Assembly (NCBI GenBank): GCA_964558465.1
Contig: CAZLEF010000010.1
Coordinates: 41,909-105,908 of the forward strand
Origin: JACJYC01 sp964558465
GTDB taxonomy: Bacteria > Bacteroidota > Bacteroidia > Chitinophagales > Saprospiraceae
Length of the DNA stretch: 64,000 bases
Direction: 5' to 3'
In this document: piece by piece, positions 24,624 through 33,377 of the stretch
How positions within the stretch are numbered: position 1 is the stretch's first letter
How the letters are laid out: every line of letters begins with the position of its first letter
The notes under the pieces: model-generated
Seen by the model: the letters and a program-made list of their open reading frames with translations, nothing else
What the model was told of the DNA's origin: nothing
Database searches by the model: none
Made by a program: the position numbers and the translations under genes

Positions 24624-25985
24624 TTATTGCTTTTGCAGCCAAAGGGCCGGGTTGAGGTGTTCTTTTTCGTGCCAAAGTTCAAAGTGCAGATCCGGGTCGT
24701 CTGCCGCCAGGCGGCCGAGGGTTTGCCCGGCCTTGATTTCGTCGTTGTTTTTGCAATCGAGTACGTCGAGGTTGGAGTAAACGGTGTAGTAGTCGCCGTG
24801 CTGAATAATAACGGCGTTCCGGTAGCGGGGTATGGCCACCGTACCGGCCACCTTGCCAGGGAAAACAGCCGTGACGGGGGCGCCTTCGGCCGCCCGGATA
24901 TCGATGCCGTTGTTGGCGATCACCACCTGGCGAAGCGTTGGATGGGATTGTTTGCCGAATGGTTTGACAATGACCCCGTTTGTTACCGGCCAGGGCAGTT
25001 TACCCCGGTGGGCGGGCAGGAAACCGCCCGCAGCGGCGGTGGCCGGCGCCGGGGGCCGGGCAATAACCCCGGCGGGATTTTTGGCCTCCGTTTTCCGCCT
25101 TTTGGTTTCTTCCAGGATCACATTTTCGATCGCCACGTTCATTTGTTCATGCGCTCTTTGCTGTTTTTGGATCTCGCTGAGGAGCTGGCTTTCGTTTTTC
25201 CTCAGATCGGCCACCAGTGTTGCTATTTTGCCCAGTTCAGCGGCCAGGGCTGCTTGTTGGGCCTGGGCAGAAGCCAAAAGACCCTCTTTTTCTGTCTTTG
25301 CGGCGGCCAGCAGATTTTTTTTCTCGGTCAGGGTTTGCTGGGTTTGGCTGATCAGGACAGACTGCCGCTTCCGGTACCGGTCGTACTGCCGGAAATACTG
25401 CCACCTGCGATAAGCTTCGTTGAAATTCCGGGCCGAAAACAGGAAAATGCCCCAACTGCCGTTCAGTTTGTGGCGCAAGGCGGCCCGCAATACTTTGGCG
25501 TATTCCTCCTGGAGCACCCCCAGGTCCTGGCTCAGTAAATAAACGACTTCGTCCACCCTTCCGATGCCGGTTTCCGCATGGACGATCTCCTGTTCAAGGG
25601 TGGCGATCAAACGTTCTCTTTTGCGGGTCTGTGATTGAAGCAGGAAAAGTTGTTCTTCCTTAGACGCCTTATCCACCTTCACGGATTCCAGTTTTTCATT
25701 GTTGGCCTTGATCTCGGCCAGGAGTTGCTTGCGATCGGACTCCAGGGTCAGGCGGTCGTTTGGGATCTGCCCTGCGAGCGAGAGGGAAAACAGGAGGAAT
25801 GAGAGCCCGACTACGCTGAAGCTTCGTCGGATGAGAGAGCGGGTGAGCGTGCTTCGGCTACGCTCAGCATGCAAGGTGAGGGGGTGAGAGGGGGGGCAAA
25901 TGAACGGACGCGCAACAATGATGTCATGTTGCGAACATTCAATCCTGCTTCGGTTTTTCAAATACTCAAATACTCGGTTCCTCAT
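24624..25985 (-). CDS. EnvC-like protein: coiled coil plus degenerate LytM (M23) domain
   Basis: 453 residues from the ATG at 25985. The N-terminal ~50 residues look unlike a protein of this family; the hydrophobic export signal (SFSVVGLSFLLFSLSLAGQ) starts only at about residue 55, and no ATG, GTG or TTG stands directly before it. A long coiled coil (about 75-300) with a Pro/Ala linker leads to the LytM domain. There the first zinc His is Asn (ANNGIDIRAAEGAPV) and the HxH motif reads DLHFEL, so the enzyme site is broken. Such proteins activate cell-wall amidases at division sites. The upstream gene ends 20 bp before. Confidence 0.82.
   Translation of the reverse strand: MRNRVFEYLKNRSRIECSQHDIIVARPFICPPSHPLTLHAERSRSTLTRSLIRRSFSVVGLSFLLFSLSLAGQIPNDRLTLESDRKQLLAEIKANNEKLESVKVDKASKEEQLFLLQSQTRKRERLIATLEQEIVHAETGIGRVDEVVYLLSQDLGVLQEEYAKVLRAALRHKLNGSWGIFLFSARNFNEAYRRWQYFRQYDRYRKRQSVLISQTQQTLTEKKNLLAAAKTEKEGLLASAQAQQAALAAELGKIATLVADLRKNESQLLSEIQKQQRAHEQMNVAIENVILEETKRRKTEAKNPAGVIARPPAPATAAAGGFLPAHRGKLPWPVTNGVIVKPFGKQSHPTLRQVVIANNGIDIRAAEGAPVTAVFPGKVAGTVAIPRYRNAVIIQHGDYYTVYSNLDVLDCKNNDEIKAGQTLGRLAADDPDLHFELWHEKEHLNPALWLQKQ
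25835..25895. repeat. Repeat-like sequence inside the 5' end of the EnvC-like gene
   Basis: GATGAGAGAGCGGGTGAGCG, CTTCGGCTACGCTCAGC and GGTGAGGGGGTGAGAGGGG follow one another. The GTGAGAGGGG units resemble the TCTCACTCTCTCAC units at 59773-59822. The segment codes for the odd N-terminal extension of the protein and may be an insertion between the original start and the signal peptide. Confidence 0.45.
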
Positions 25986-26005
25986 CCTCTTGAATTCCTT
26001 CTCCT

Positions 26006-26800
26006 TTATTCGACACGTTTGTAACGTTCCGGTATTTCAAAATTGATTTCCAGGGGGCCGGCAAGGTCGACTTCCGAAAAGCTGAGTTTCACTTTGACAC
26101 GACCACTTTCGCGCGAAAAAAGTTCCGCATTACGAAAATAAGAAAAATCTTTGTCGGATTTGTTCGCAGGTTTGTAATCCTCCAGGGCGATGTCGAGGGT
26201 GCGCTCCTCCCGGTTGTCCTTGATGCTCATGCGTTCCAGGGTGTGACGAGGGCTTTGTCCGACCCAGAAATGGTTCTCGGGCCTGCCTTCCTGGCCGTTG
26301 TACAAGTGAAATTTTCCGCCGGTCGTATCGAGCGTCAGTTGGGCGGCGCTGCCCAGGAAAATGGGATTGCCGAGCAAAAGGGCCTGTATCATGTTCAGGT
26401 TGGCCGGGAGGTTGTATTCACGTTCGATGAATCCGAGGTCCTTCACCTGGTATTCATTGTTGAGCCGGTTGATCACATACACCGAATCGGGGGTAATCAT
26501 GGCCCTGGCCACCTCAAATCCGAATTTTTTCACACTGACCCAGACCAGGCTGTCCTTTCGCATTTTGATCGACAAGGTACCGGTGGCAGATTGGTACTCG
26601 TCGTCAAATTCGATCCGCGCTTTTGCGGAGAACCACTTAGCGTTGACCTGGCTTTTCAGCAATTTGTCCATGATATAGCCCGCGTCTGAAGTGCGGGATC
26701 CGGCAGGCCCGCTTTCACGGGAAGCCCCGCAACCTGCCGACAGGGTGAGGAGCAGCCACAAAGGGGCTGCTGTGGATATTATGAACCGGACGAATGTCAT
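26006..26800 (-). CDS. DUF4292 lipoprotein (LolB/LolA-like fold expected)
   Basis: 264 residues with a lipoprotein signal (hydrophobic run then LSAGC). The body matches the DUF4292 pattern of Bacteroidota: WFSAKARIEFDDEYQSATGTLSIKMRKDSLVWVSVKKFGFEVARAMITPDSVYVINRLNNEY, then IQALLLGNPIF. The fold is expected to be a half beta-barrel that carries lipids or lipoproteins. It sits between a TPR protein and the EnvC-like gene, an arrangement that recurs in this phylum, so it probably acts in envelope assembly. Confidence 0.85.
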   Translation of the reverse strand: MTFVRFIISTAAPLWLLLTLSAGCGASRESGPAGSRTSDAGYIMDKLLKSQVNAKWFSAKARIEFDDEYQSATGTLSIKMRKDSLVWVSVKKFGFEVARAMITPDSVYVINRLNNEYQVKDLGFIEREYNLPANLNMIQALLLGNPIFLGSAAQLTLDTTGGKFHLYNGQEGRPENHFWVGQSPRHTLERMSIKDNREERTLDIALEDYKPANKSDKDFSYFRNAELFSRESGRVKVKLSFSEVDLAGPLEINFEIPERYKRVE

Positions 26801-26829
26801 TGGGATGTTTTTTAGTCAGGTGAATGAAT

Positions 26830-28536
26830 CTATTCTATCAGTTTTTTTTCATTGATCTTCCTGTCCAGGAACCTGGAATGCCGGCCGGCGGCTTTGGCTT
26901 TTTGCCAGAATTCGATGGCCTTGTTCTGTTCGCCGAGCTGGAAGAGCAGGTCGCCGTAATATTCCAGTAAACGGGGTTCCCGTTCGCGCGATTTTTCCAG
27001 GGCTTTTTCGAAATACTGGCGGGCTTCCTGCCATTTTTTATCGTGGTAAAGCGACCAGCCCATGGCGTTGAGGCTCAACGGCGATTCGGGCGCCAGTTGG
27101 AGGGCTTTTTCCGCTTCCTGCCGGGCCAATGCGTTTTGTCCTTGTCTTTCTGAAAGGGCGAGGCTATGGCAGGCTGCCAGTTCCGGGCCGGCGCCTTTGA
27201 TGGCCAACGCATCTGCAAAGGATTTGTCGGCCTCCTGCAGCCGCCCGAGTTCGTTCTGGGCCTGTCCCATCCTGGCCAATATGCTTTGGCGCAGGAGCGG
27301 GTCGCCGGAGGACATCAGCAGCGCCTGGTCGAGCAGGGAAACCGCATCTTCCGGATCGCCCAGTTCCAGTTGGGCCATACCGTAAAAATAGTATAACGCA
27401 GCCCGGTTGGGGAAAATTTCGATGGCTGATTCCGAGGTCCGCACGATTTCCTTGTATTGATGCTCCCGGGCATGAATGAGGAGGATCTGCTCCCAGACGG
27501 CATAAACCCCGTCGTTGAGTTGGATGGCGCGGGTATATTTTTCCAAGGCCTCCGGCAGGCGGCGACTGTGGTACAGCAAGTCGCCTGACGCCGCGAATGC
27601 TTTGGCGTCGCTGGGGTGGACTTTTTCCAGTACACCCGTAAGGTCGAGAACGCCGGCTGCCAGCGACGGGTCGCCGTTGTCCGCAACTTTTTGAATGAGG
27701 GGCAGGATCTTTCCTATTTTGAGGTCGATCGAAACATTCTGGTCTTCAAAGGCCGGCTTCAGCGCGCTGAGGTAGCGACTTTCATCGGTATTCTGGGTTT
27801 GTTGGCCGGCCAGCGCCATAAGGGCCCTGGGGTCGTCCGGATCGATGGCCAATATTTCGTGAAAAACTTTTTCGGCTGCGTCCTCATTGCCGGTCTGCAG
27901 GTGAAAGGCGGCCAGCATATGCCGGTATTCCAGTGTTTTGGGAAAGGCGGTCACCAGTTTTTCAATTTCTTTAGCCGCCTTTTTGGTGTCGCCGCTACCC
28001 AGATAGAGGGCCTGTTTGCGGCGGGCCAGTTCTTCATTGACGCCGGTTTTTTTCTCCAGTTCGTCGTACACCTTGAGGGCTTTGGGAATATCGTTGGCCT
28101 TTACCCATTGAAAAGCCTGTTGGTAATGGTAAGACACTTCGCGGGGCTGCAGCCTGATCAGGTCCTCGTACACGGCGGCCGCTTCGGCGTACCTTCCGTT
28201 GTTGTGGTAGAGTTCGGCCAGGAATTCATGAAAAAAAGTGTTGCCGGGCGCCAGTTCGATCGCTTTGCGGATCCACCGGACGGCCTCCTCGTTGTCGGAT
28301 TTGCCGAGGTAAATGCGGGCCAGTTCGAAAGCGGCGGCGTAGTTTTTATTGTCGATCTTCAGGACTTCCTGGTAAATAGCGATGGCTTCATCCGTTTTGC
28401 CGGATATTTTCTTCTGATAGGCATCCAGGAACAAACGTTCGGTATTAGCTTCATTTTCAGAGAACTGCTCCTGGGCAGCCAGGCCTGCGCCAATGGTCAA
28501 AAACAGAACAGTCAGGCAACAGATGTAAAATTTCAT
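26830..28536 (-). CDS. Exported tetratricopeptide repeat protein
   Basis: 568 residues with a signal peptide (ICCLTVLFLTIGAGLAAQ). About twelve to fourteen TPR units follow, for example AIAIYQEVLKIDNKNYAAAFELARIYLG, AVRWIRKAIELAPGNTFFHEFLAELY and ARQYFEKALEKSREREPRLLEYYGDLLF. TPR arrays bind other proteins; no catalytic domain is present. First gene of the minus-strand operon that continues with DUF4292, EnvC-like, hflX and the M29 peptidase. A candidate -7 box lies just upstream. Confidence 0.9.
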   Translation of the reverse strand: MKFYICCLTVLFLTIGAGLAAQEQFSENEANTERLFLDAYQKKISGKTDEAIAIYQEVLKIDNKNYAAAFELARIYLGKSDNEEAVRWIRKAIELAPGNTFFHEFLAELYHNNGRYAEAAAVYEDLIRLQPREVSYHYQQAFQWVKANDIPKALKVYDELEKKTGVNEELARRKQALYLGSGDTKKAAKEIEKLVTAFPKTLEYRHMLAAFHLQTGNEDAAEKVFHEILAIDPDDPRALMALAGQQTQNTDESRYLSALKPAFEDQNVSIDLKIGKILPLIQKVADNGDPSLAAGVLDLTGVLEKVHPSDAKAFAASGDLLYHSRRLPEALEKYTRAIQLNDGVYAVWEQILLIHAREHQYKEIVRTSESAIEIFPNRAALYYFYGMAQLELGDPEDAVSLLDQALLMSSGDPLLRQSILARMGQAQNELGRLQEADKSFADALAIKGAGPELAACHSLALSERQGQNALARQEAEKALQLAPESPLSLNAMGWSLYHDKKWQEARQYFEKALEKSREREPRLLEYYGDLLFQLGEQNKAIEFWQKAKAAGRHSRFLDRKINEKKLIE

Positions 28537-28565
28537 TTTTTATTATTATCTTGAAAAACAATCTG

Positions 28566-28573
28566 CAAAATTA
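28566..28573 (-). promoter_or_regulatory. Candidate -7 box for the TPR-DUF4292-EnvC-hflX operon
   Basis: On the minus strand TAATTTTG (consensus TAnnTTTG) lies 30 bp upstream of the TPR gene start. The nearest TTTG upstream is spaced by only 15 bp, so the -33 element is uncertain. Confidence 0.35.
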
Positions 28574-28650
28574 ACAAGCTTTTAATAACAAACTTTTTGA
28601 AAGTTTGAAAGTTTAAGAAACCTGCCTAAATTAATGCCCTAATTTAAAAG

Positions 28651-31470
28651 ATGACAACCATGCGCCCGATTACCCTGACCGTTCTGGTCGCCGCCATCCT
28701 GCAATTTCCAGGATTTAACGGGCTTTCAGCCCAGGCTCCTTCTAAAAAACGACTGGAAGTGGAAGATCTTGTGCAATGGCGCAGGATTCAGTCGCCCGAA
28801 ATCTCCAATGACGGCCGTTGGGTCGCTTACACCCTGGATGCCGAAACCGGCGACCCCGAAGTGGTCTTGTACGAAGGCGATACCGGAAGGTCTTATACAT
28901 TTGAACGGGGGAAGGGGCCCAAATTCAGCGCCGATAACCGTTTTGCAGTGTTCACGGTCCAGCCTCCTTCCGATACCCTGAAGGCTCAGCGCCGCCGCAA
29001 AGTGGATAAGAACAAGCTGCCGAAAGATACACTGGTCATTTACGACTTGCAGCAACGTCGCCTGGAAAAGGCGCCGGACGTACGCAAATTTGTACTGCCG
29101 GAAAAATGGCCCGGTTGGCTGGCCTATATCACCGAACCCGAACCAGATACCGCCAAGGTGAAAAAGAAAGAAAAAGACCCGCCCGGCAGGCTGGTGATCC
29201 GCGACCTGGCGAAGGGCAGCGAAACCGTGATCAGCCGGGTGAATGGCGTCACCGCAGCAGAAGAAGGCCCTGTGTTCGCTTTTGTGAAAGAATCCGGCGA
29301 CCCGAAAGAGGCGCCGGGCGTGTATTATTTCGACGGGGCCAAAAACAGCTACCGGCCTGTTTTCCGGTCGAAAGGCGCCTTTAAACAATTGCAATGGGAT
29401 AAACCGGGCAAAAAACTGGCCTTTGTGGCAGATCTGGACACCACCAAAACCAAGATCAGGCCGTTCGGTTTGTATTATTGGCCGGCCGGACCCGACAGCG
29501 CCCGCTGTGTGCTGGCCCCCGGCGCACCTTTCCTGCCTTCCGAATGGCTGGTGAGTGAAAACGCCGCCTTACAATTCTCCAGAGACGGCCAGAAACTGTT
29601 TTTTGGGGTGGCCCCGCCGCCGGTCCTGCAGGACACCAGCCTGTTGCCCGAAGAAATTGTCCAGGTCGAAGTATGGACCGGCCAGGATACCCGTCTTTAC
29701 ACCCAGCAGGAATCGCAGATGGACCGGGATAAAAAACGGTCGTTTGACGCTGTATACCATACCGGTTCGGGCAAACTGGTGCAACTGGCCAGCGAGAAGA
29801 TGCCCGAACTGGAACTGGGTGACGAAGGAAACGCCCCATTCGCCCTTGGGTATCACCAGGAATCTTACCTGAGGGAGACCTCCTGGGACGGCAGCCCGGC
29901 CCGGAAGGATGTGTACGCCGTGGACGTGCAAACCGGAAAAGCCCGGCAGATCGCCACCGGCATCCGGGCGCAGCCCCGGCTGTCGCCCGCAGGCAAGGCA
30001 GCCTTCTGGTTCAGCCTGCCCGATTCCGCCTGGATGGTTTACCCGCTGGCCGAGACCAAACCGCGGCGGCTGACCGATAACAAAACGACAGCCTTCTTCG
30101 ATGAGGACAACGATGTGCCGGATTATCCCGGGCCCTACGGCATTGCAGGCTGGTTGCCGCAGGACCAGTCGGTCGTCCTGTACGACCGGTACGACCTCTG
30201 GCAGTTTGACCCGGCGGGCAAGGCGGCGCCAAAACGGCTGACCCAGGGTCGGGAAGCCAAACGCCGGTTGCGATACATCCGGCTGGACAGGGAAGCCCGT
30301 TTTCTCGACCCGGCGAAGCCTTTATTGTTACATTTCTTCGACGAGACCACCAAAAAAGAAGGTTACGCCTGGCTGGATCTGAACACCGGCAAAACGACGG
30401 AGGTCGCAAGTGGGGATTATTCGTATTCCAATAACCCCATCAAAGCGCGTAACGCTGAACGGTACCTGTACACCCGGGGCAATTTCCAGACCTTTCCCGA
30501 CCTGCGGTACGGCGCCGGTTTCGAAACGGCTGTCCGCATCAGCGACGCCAACCCCCAGCAAAAGGATTATGCCTGGGGCAGCATCGAACTGGTGGAGTGG
30601 ACCTCCCTCGACGGGCAGCGCCTCCAAGGCTTGCTCGTGAAACCGGAAGGATTCGACCCGTCGAAGAAATACCCGATGATCGTCAATTTCTACGAAAAGA
30701 ACTCGGACGGATTGTATCAGCACCGCGAGCCGTTTGCCCACCGTTCCACCATCAACTATACCTTTTACGCCAGCAGGGGGTACCTCGTGTTCAACCCCGA
30801 TATTCCGTACCGGGAGGGTTATCCCGGCGAGAGCGCCTTCAATTCGGTCATTCCGGGGATCACGGCGCTGGTGAACCAGGGATTTGTGGACGAAAAAAGG
30901 ATCGGCGGGCAGGGCCATTCCTGGGGCGGTTACCAGATCGCGTACCTGGTGACCAAGAGCGATATTTTCCGCTGCGTGGAATCCGGTGCGCCGGTGGTCA
31001 ACATGATCTCGGCCTATGGCGGCATTCGCTGGGAAACGGGGATCAGCCGGATGTTCCAGTACGAAAAGACACAGAGCCGGATCGGCGGGTCCCTGTGGGA
31101 ATACCCGTTGCGATTCCTGAGCAATTCGCCCATATTTGAAACGGACAAGATCAACACGCCCGTCCTGATCATGCACAACGACGAAGATGGCGCGGTGCCG
31201 TGGTATCAGGGGATCGAGTGGTTCACAGCACTTCGCCGGCTGGACAAACCGGTGTGGATGCTGGTATATAACGGCGAACCCCATTGGCCGGTGAAGCTTC
31301 AGAACCGGGTGGATTTCAACCGCCGGATGTCGCAGTATTTCGATTATTTCCTGCAGGATGCGCCGATGCCGGCCTGGATGGCCAGGGGAGTGCCGCCGAT
31401 CGAAAAGGGGATCCGCCAGGGGTATGAGCCTGCCGGCGGGCCGGGTGTGTCGCCGGATAAACGGAATTAA
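28651..31470 (+). CDS. Exported S9-family prolyl oligopeptidase-like peptidase
   Basis: 939 residues with an export signal (LTVLVAAILQFPGFNGLSAQ). The first ~600 residues form a WD-like propeller (ISNDGRWVAYTLD and similar). The C-terminal alpha/beta hydrolase has the nucleophile in GQGHSWGGYQ (Ser about 756), the acid in HNDEDGAVPW (about 844) and the His in NGEPHWPVK (about 877). It is longer than typical dipeptidyl peptidases, with a lysine-rich insert near residues 160-185. It probably cleaves peptides in the periplasm. Single gene; a nested inverted repeat follows. Confidence 0.92.
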   Translation: MTTMRPITLTVLVAAILQFPGFNGLSAQAPSKKRLEVEDLVQWRRIQSPEISNDGRWVAYTLDAETGDPEVVLYEGDTGRSYTFERGKGPKFSADNRFAVFTVQPPSDTLKAQRRRKVDKNKLPKDTLVIYDLQQRRLEKAPDVRKFVLPEKWPGWLAYITEPEPDTAKVKKKEKDPPGRLVIRDLAKGSETVISRVNGVTAAEEGPVFAFVKESGDPKEAPGVYYFDGAKNSYRPVFRSKGAFKQLQWDKPGKKLAFVADLDTTKTKIRPFGLYYWPAGPDSARCVLAPGAPFLPSEWLVSENAALQFSRDGQKLFFGVAPPPVLQDTSLLPEEIVQVEVWTGQDTRLYTQQESQMDRDKKRSFDAVYHTGSGKLVQLASEKMPELELGDEGNAPFALGYHQESYLRETSWDGSPARKDVYAVDVQTGKARQIATGIRAQPRLSPAGKAAFWFSLPDSAWMVYPLAETKPRRLTDNKTTAFFDEDNDVPDYPGPYGIAGWLPQDQSVVLYDRYDLWQFDPAGKAAPKRLTQGREAKRRLRYIRLDREARFLDPAKPLLLHFFDETTKKEGYAWLDLNTGKTTEVASGDYSYSNNPIKARNAERYLYTRGNFQTFPDLRYGAGFETAVRISDANPQQKDYAWGSIELVEWTSLDGQRLQGLLVKPEGFDPSKKYPMIVNFYEKNSDGLYQHREPFAHRSTINYTFYASRGYLVFNPDIPYREGYPGESAFNSVIPGITALVNQGFVDEKRIGGQGHSWGGYQIAYLVTKSDIFRCVESGAPVVNMISAYGGIRWETGISRMFQYEKTQSRIGGSLWEYPLRFLSNSPIFETDKINTPVLIMHNDEDGAVPWYQGIEWFTALRRLDKPVWMLVYNGEPHWPVKLQNRVDFNRRMSQYFDYFLQDAPMPAWMARGVPPIEKGIRQGYEPAGGPGVSPDKRN

Positions 31471-31512
31471 CTAACGAACATTGCGCTGATCATTTTTCTC
31501 CCTTTTGCAACT

Positions 31513-31626
31513 GCGCCTGCCGCGGTTGCGCTGCTTCCATTAATCAGAGCGCCTGTTATGCAAACCGACCCGCCTGTTTTGTAGGAAACAGGCCTGGTAT
31601 CCTGATTTTACGGCTGCGGCAGGCGC
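31513..31626. terminator. Nested inverted repeats after the S9 peptidase gene
   Basis: GCGCCTGCCGC (31513-31523) is complementary to GCGGCAGGCGC (31616-31626). Inside lies CCTGTTT (31573-31579) / AAACAGG (31586-31592). The structure could end or protect the peptidase mRNA. No T-run follows. Confidence 0.45.
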
Positions 31627-31663
31627 TGCCAAATCATGAAAACAACGCAAATAATTAAAAAAA

Positions 31664-31695
31664 TTAGGTATACCTAAAAATAATAGTTAACTTTG
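31664..31695 (+). promoter_or_regulatory. Promoter with overlapping palindromic operator for the DUF1111-Rieske-porin operon
   Basis: The perfect palindrome TTAGGTATACCTAA (31664-31677) begins exactly where the -33 element is expected. After TTAG and a 20-bp spacer comes TAACTTTG (31688-31695), a full match to TAnnTTTG. The start codon is 37 bp further. The palindrome resembles half-sites (TTAGG) bound by DtxR/MntR-family metal-dependent repressors. That regulator class is an inference; the geometry is seen directly. Confidence 0.65.
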
Positions 31696-31732
31696 AGCGC
31701 TTTATTTTTTTATATCAACAAACTCCGCCTGG

Positions 31733-32935
31733 ATGTCAGTACGACTATTTTATAAATTTCTTTTTATTTTAACGGTCCTTGGCGCATTTGGGGCTTGCGA
31801 AAAGATTTTGCCTCCGGCGCCCCCCGAAAATGAATTGCTCGACGGGCCGGTATCTGGTTTAAACGGCGAGGAAAAACTGCAATTTCTGAGCGGGGACATG
31901 GCCTTCAACGATGAAGTTTTTACCCCGGATAGAGGGCTTGGACCACTCTTTGTCGCCACTTCATGCGGCAGTTGTCATGCGGGAGACGGCAAAGGGACCC
32001 CCTTCACAACCCTCACCCGTTTTGGGCAATCAGATACGACGGGCAATCCATACCTGCACCTGGGGGCGCCGCAGTTGCAACATCGGGCTATAGCGGGCTT
32101 CGCTCCTGAAGAATTGCCATCCGGCGTTGTTTTTTCCAGGTTCACTCCACCGGCTGTTACAGGGTCAGGGTTTTTGGATTTTGTCAGCGACGCCGATATT
32201 CTGGCCATGTCGGACGAGGCCGATGCAGATGGCGACGGAATTTCGGGCGTTCCCAACTGGATTACGCTTCCGGGATATGTGCAGCCAAAAGCAGATGCGA
32301 TTTCTGTAGCCGGCAGGTACATTGGTCGTTTTGGCAAAAAAGCAAGTACCTACGACCTCCTGCAACAGACGGCAACCGCATACAACCAGGACATCGGAAT
32401 TGCCTCGACTTTTGAGCCCTTTGACACTTATTCGGGTCAAATGATTGATCCGGAAGTTTCAAACCGGACCATACATGAGGTAGTTTTCTACCTGCGAACG
32501 CTCAAGGCGCCCCTGCCGAGGAAGGAGGGTGATCCCGTCGTTTTGGAAGGCAAACAAATTTTTGGGCAGATCAAATGCGCCTCCTGCCACAAACCAGAAT
32601 TGAAAACCGGATACAGCCCCATTGCGGCATTGTCCAACCAAATATTTTATCCGTATACCGACTTGCTGCTCCACGATATGGGCGGCGCGCTGGATGACGG
32701 CTATACCGAAGGGTCTGCGAATACCGCCGAATGGCGAACGCCGCCGCTTTGGGGCCTGGGGTTGTCGCCCGATTCTCAGGGCGGGCAGTATTTCCTGATA
32801 CACGACGGCAGGGCAGGGAGTATAGAGCAGGCAATTTTGTTGCACGGAGGCGAAGCGGAATCAAGCCGCAGTCAATACCAATCACTCGATGCGGGGGACA
32901 AACAAAAATTATTAATTTTCCTGGAAAGTCTTTGA
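31733..32935 (+). CDS. DUF1111 dihaem cytochrome (di-haem oxidoreductase, putative peroxidase-like) lipoprotein
   Basis: 400 residues with a lipoprotein signal (FILTVLGAFGAC). Two haem-attachment sites: CGSCH (about 78-82), and CASCH (about 282-286). The DUF1111 pattern includes GPLFVATSCGSCHAGDGKGTPF, SDADILAMSDEADADGDGISGVPNW, LLLHDMGGALDDG, and EWRTPPLWGLGL...FLIHDGRAGSIEQAILLHGGEA, recalling MauG/cytochrome c peroxidase relatives. Such genes often lie beside imelysin-type iron-uptake proteins; none is here. The first gene of a tight three-gene operon behind a palindromic operator, so a redox role in metal acquisition is plausible but unproven. Confidence 0.9.
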   Translation: MSVRLFYKFLFILTVLGAFGACEKILPPAPPENELLDGPVSGLNGEEKLQFLSGDMAFNDEVFTPDRGLGPLFVATSCGSCHAGDGKGTPFTTLTRFGQSDTTGNPYLHLGAPQLQHRAIAGFAPEELPSGVVFSRFTPPAVTGSGFLDFVSDADILAMSDEADADGDGISGVPNWITLPGYVQPKADAISVAGRYIGRFGKKASTYDLLQQTATAYNQDIGIASTFEPFDTYSGQMIDPEVSNRTIHEVVFYLRTLKAPLPRKEGDPVVLEGKQIFGQIKCASCHKPELKTGYSPIAALSNQIFYPYTDLLLHDMGGALDDGYTEGSANTAEWRTPPLWGLGLSPDSQGGQYFLIHDGRAGSIEQAILLHGGEAESSRSQYQSLDAGDKQKLLIFLESL

Positions 32936-32936
32936 G

Positions 32937-33377
32937 ATGAAAAGGCGAAAGTTTATTGAACAGACCTGCCTGACTTACCTCGGCATGAGTGTTTCAGGCG
33001 CTTTGATCCAGGGTTGCAACCCTGTTTATGTGAAAACGCTGGATATTAAAGATCAATCGGTTGTATTGAGTAAAGCGGAATTTGTTATTACCAGAAAAGA
33101 AAAAAGGATTACCCGCCAATGGGTGCTGATAAACGCCGGAAAATTACCTTTCCCCATTGCGGTTTACCGTTTTGACGAAGACCATTACGCGGCCTCCTAT
33201 CTGGAATGTACGCACCAGCAATGCGAAGTGGCGCCCGAAGGCGACTATCTTCAATGTCCGTGTCACGGTTCTGAGTTTTCCAATACGGGAAAACTGCGGA
33301 AGGGACCTGCAGAAGCCGATTTGAAGACTTTTGAAGTGGCTACCGACCAGAACAATATCTACATTTTACTGAAATGA
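32937..33377 (+). CDS. Exported Rieske [2Fe-2S] protein
   Basis: 146 residues, starting 1 bp after the previous stop. Both cluster motifs are intact: CTHQQC (91-96) and CPCHGSEF (107-114), giving the two Cys and two His ligands, plus the second Cys of each loop for the stabilising disulphide seen in bc1-type Rieske proteins. The N-terminus has a twin-arginine-like MKRRKFIEQ and a possible lipobox LIQGC (Cys27). It would carry electrons in the periplasm between the dihaem protein and another partner. No cytochrome b gene is present, so this is not a bc1 complex. The stop overlaps the porin start (ATGA). Confidence 0.92.
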   Translation: MKRRKFIEQTCLTYLGMSVSGALIQGCNPVYVKTLDIKDQSVVLSKAEFVITRKEKRITRQWVLINAGKLPFPIAVYRFDEDHYAASYLECTHQQCEVAPEGDYLQCPCHGSEFSNTGKLRKGPAEADLKTFEVATDQNNIYILLK

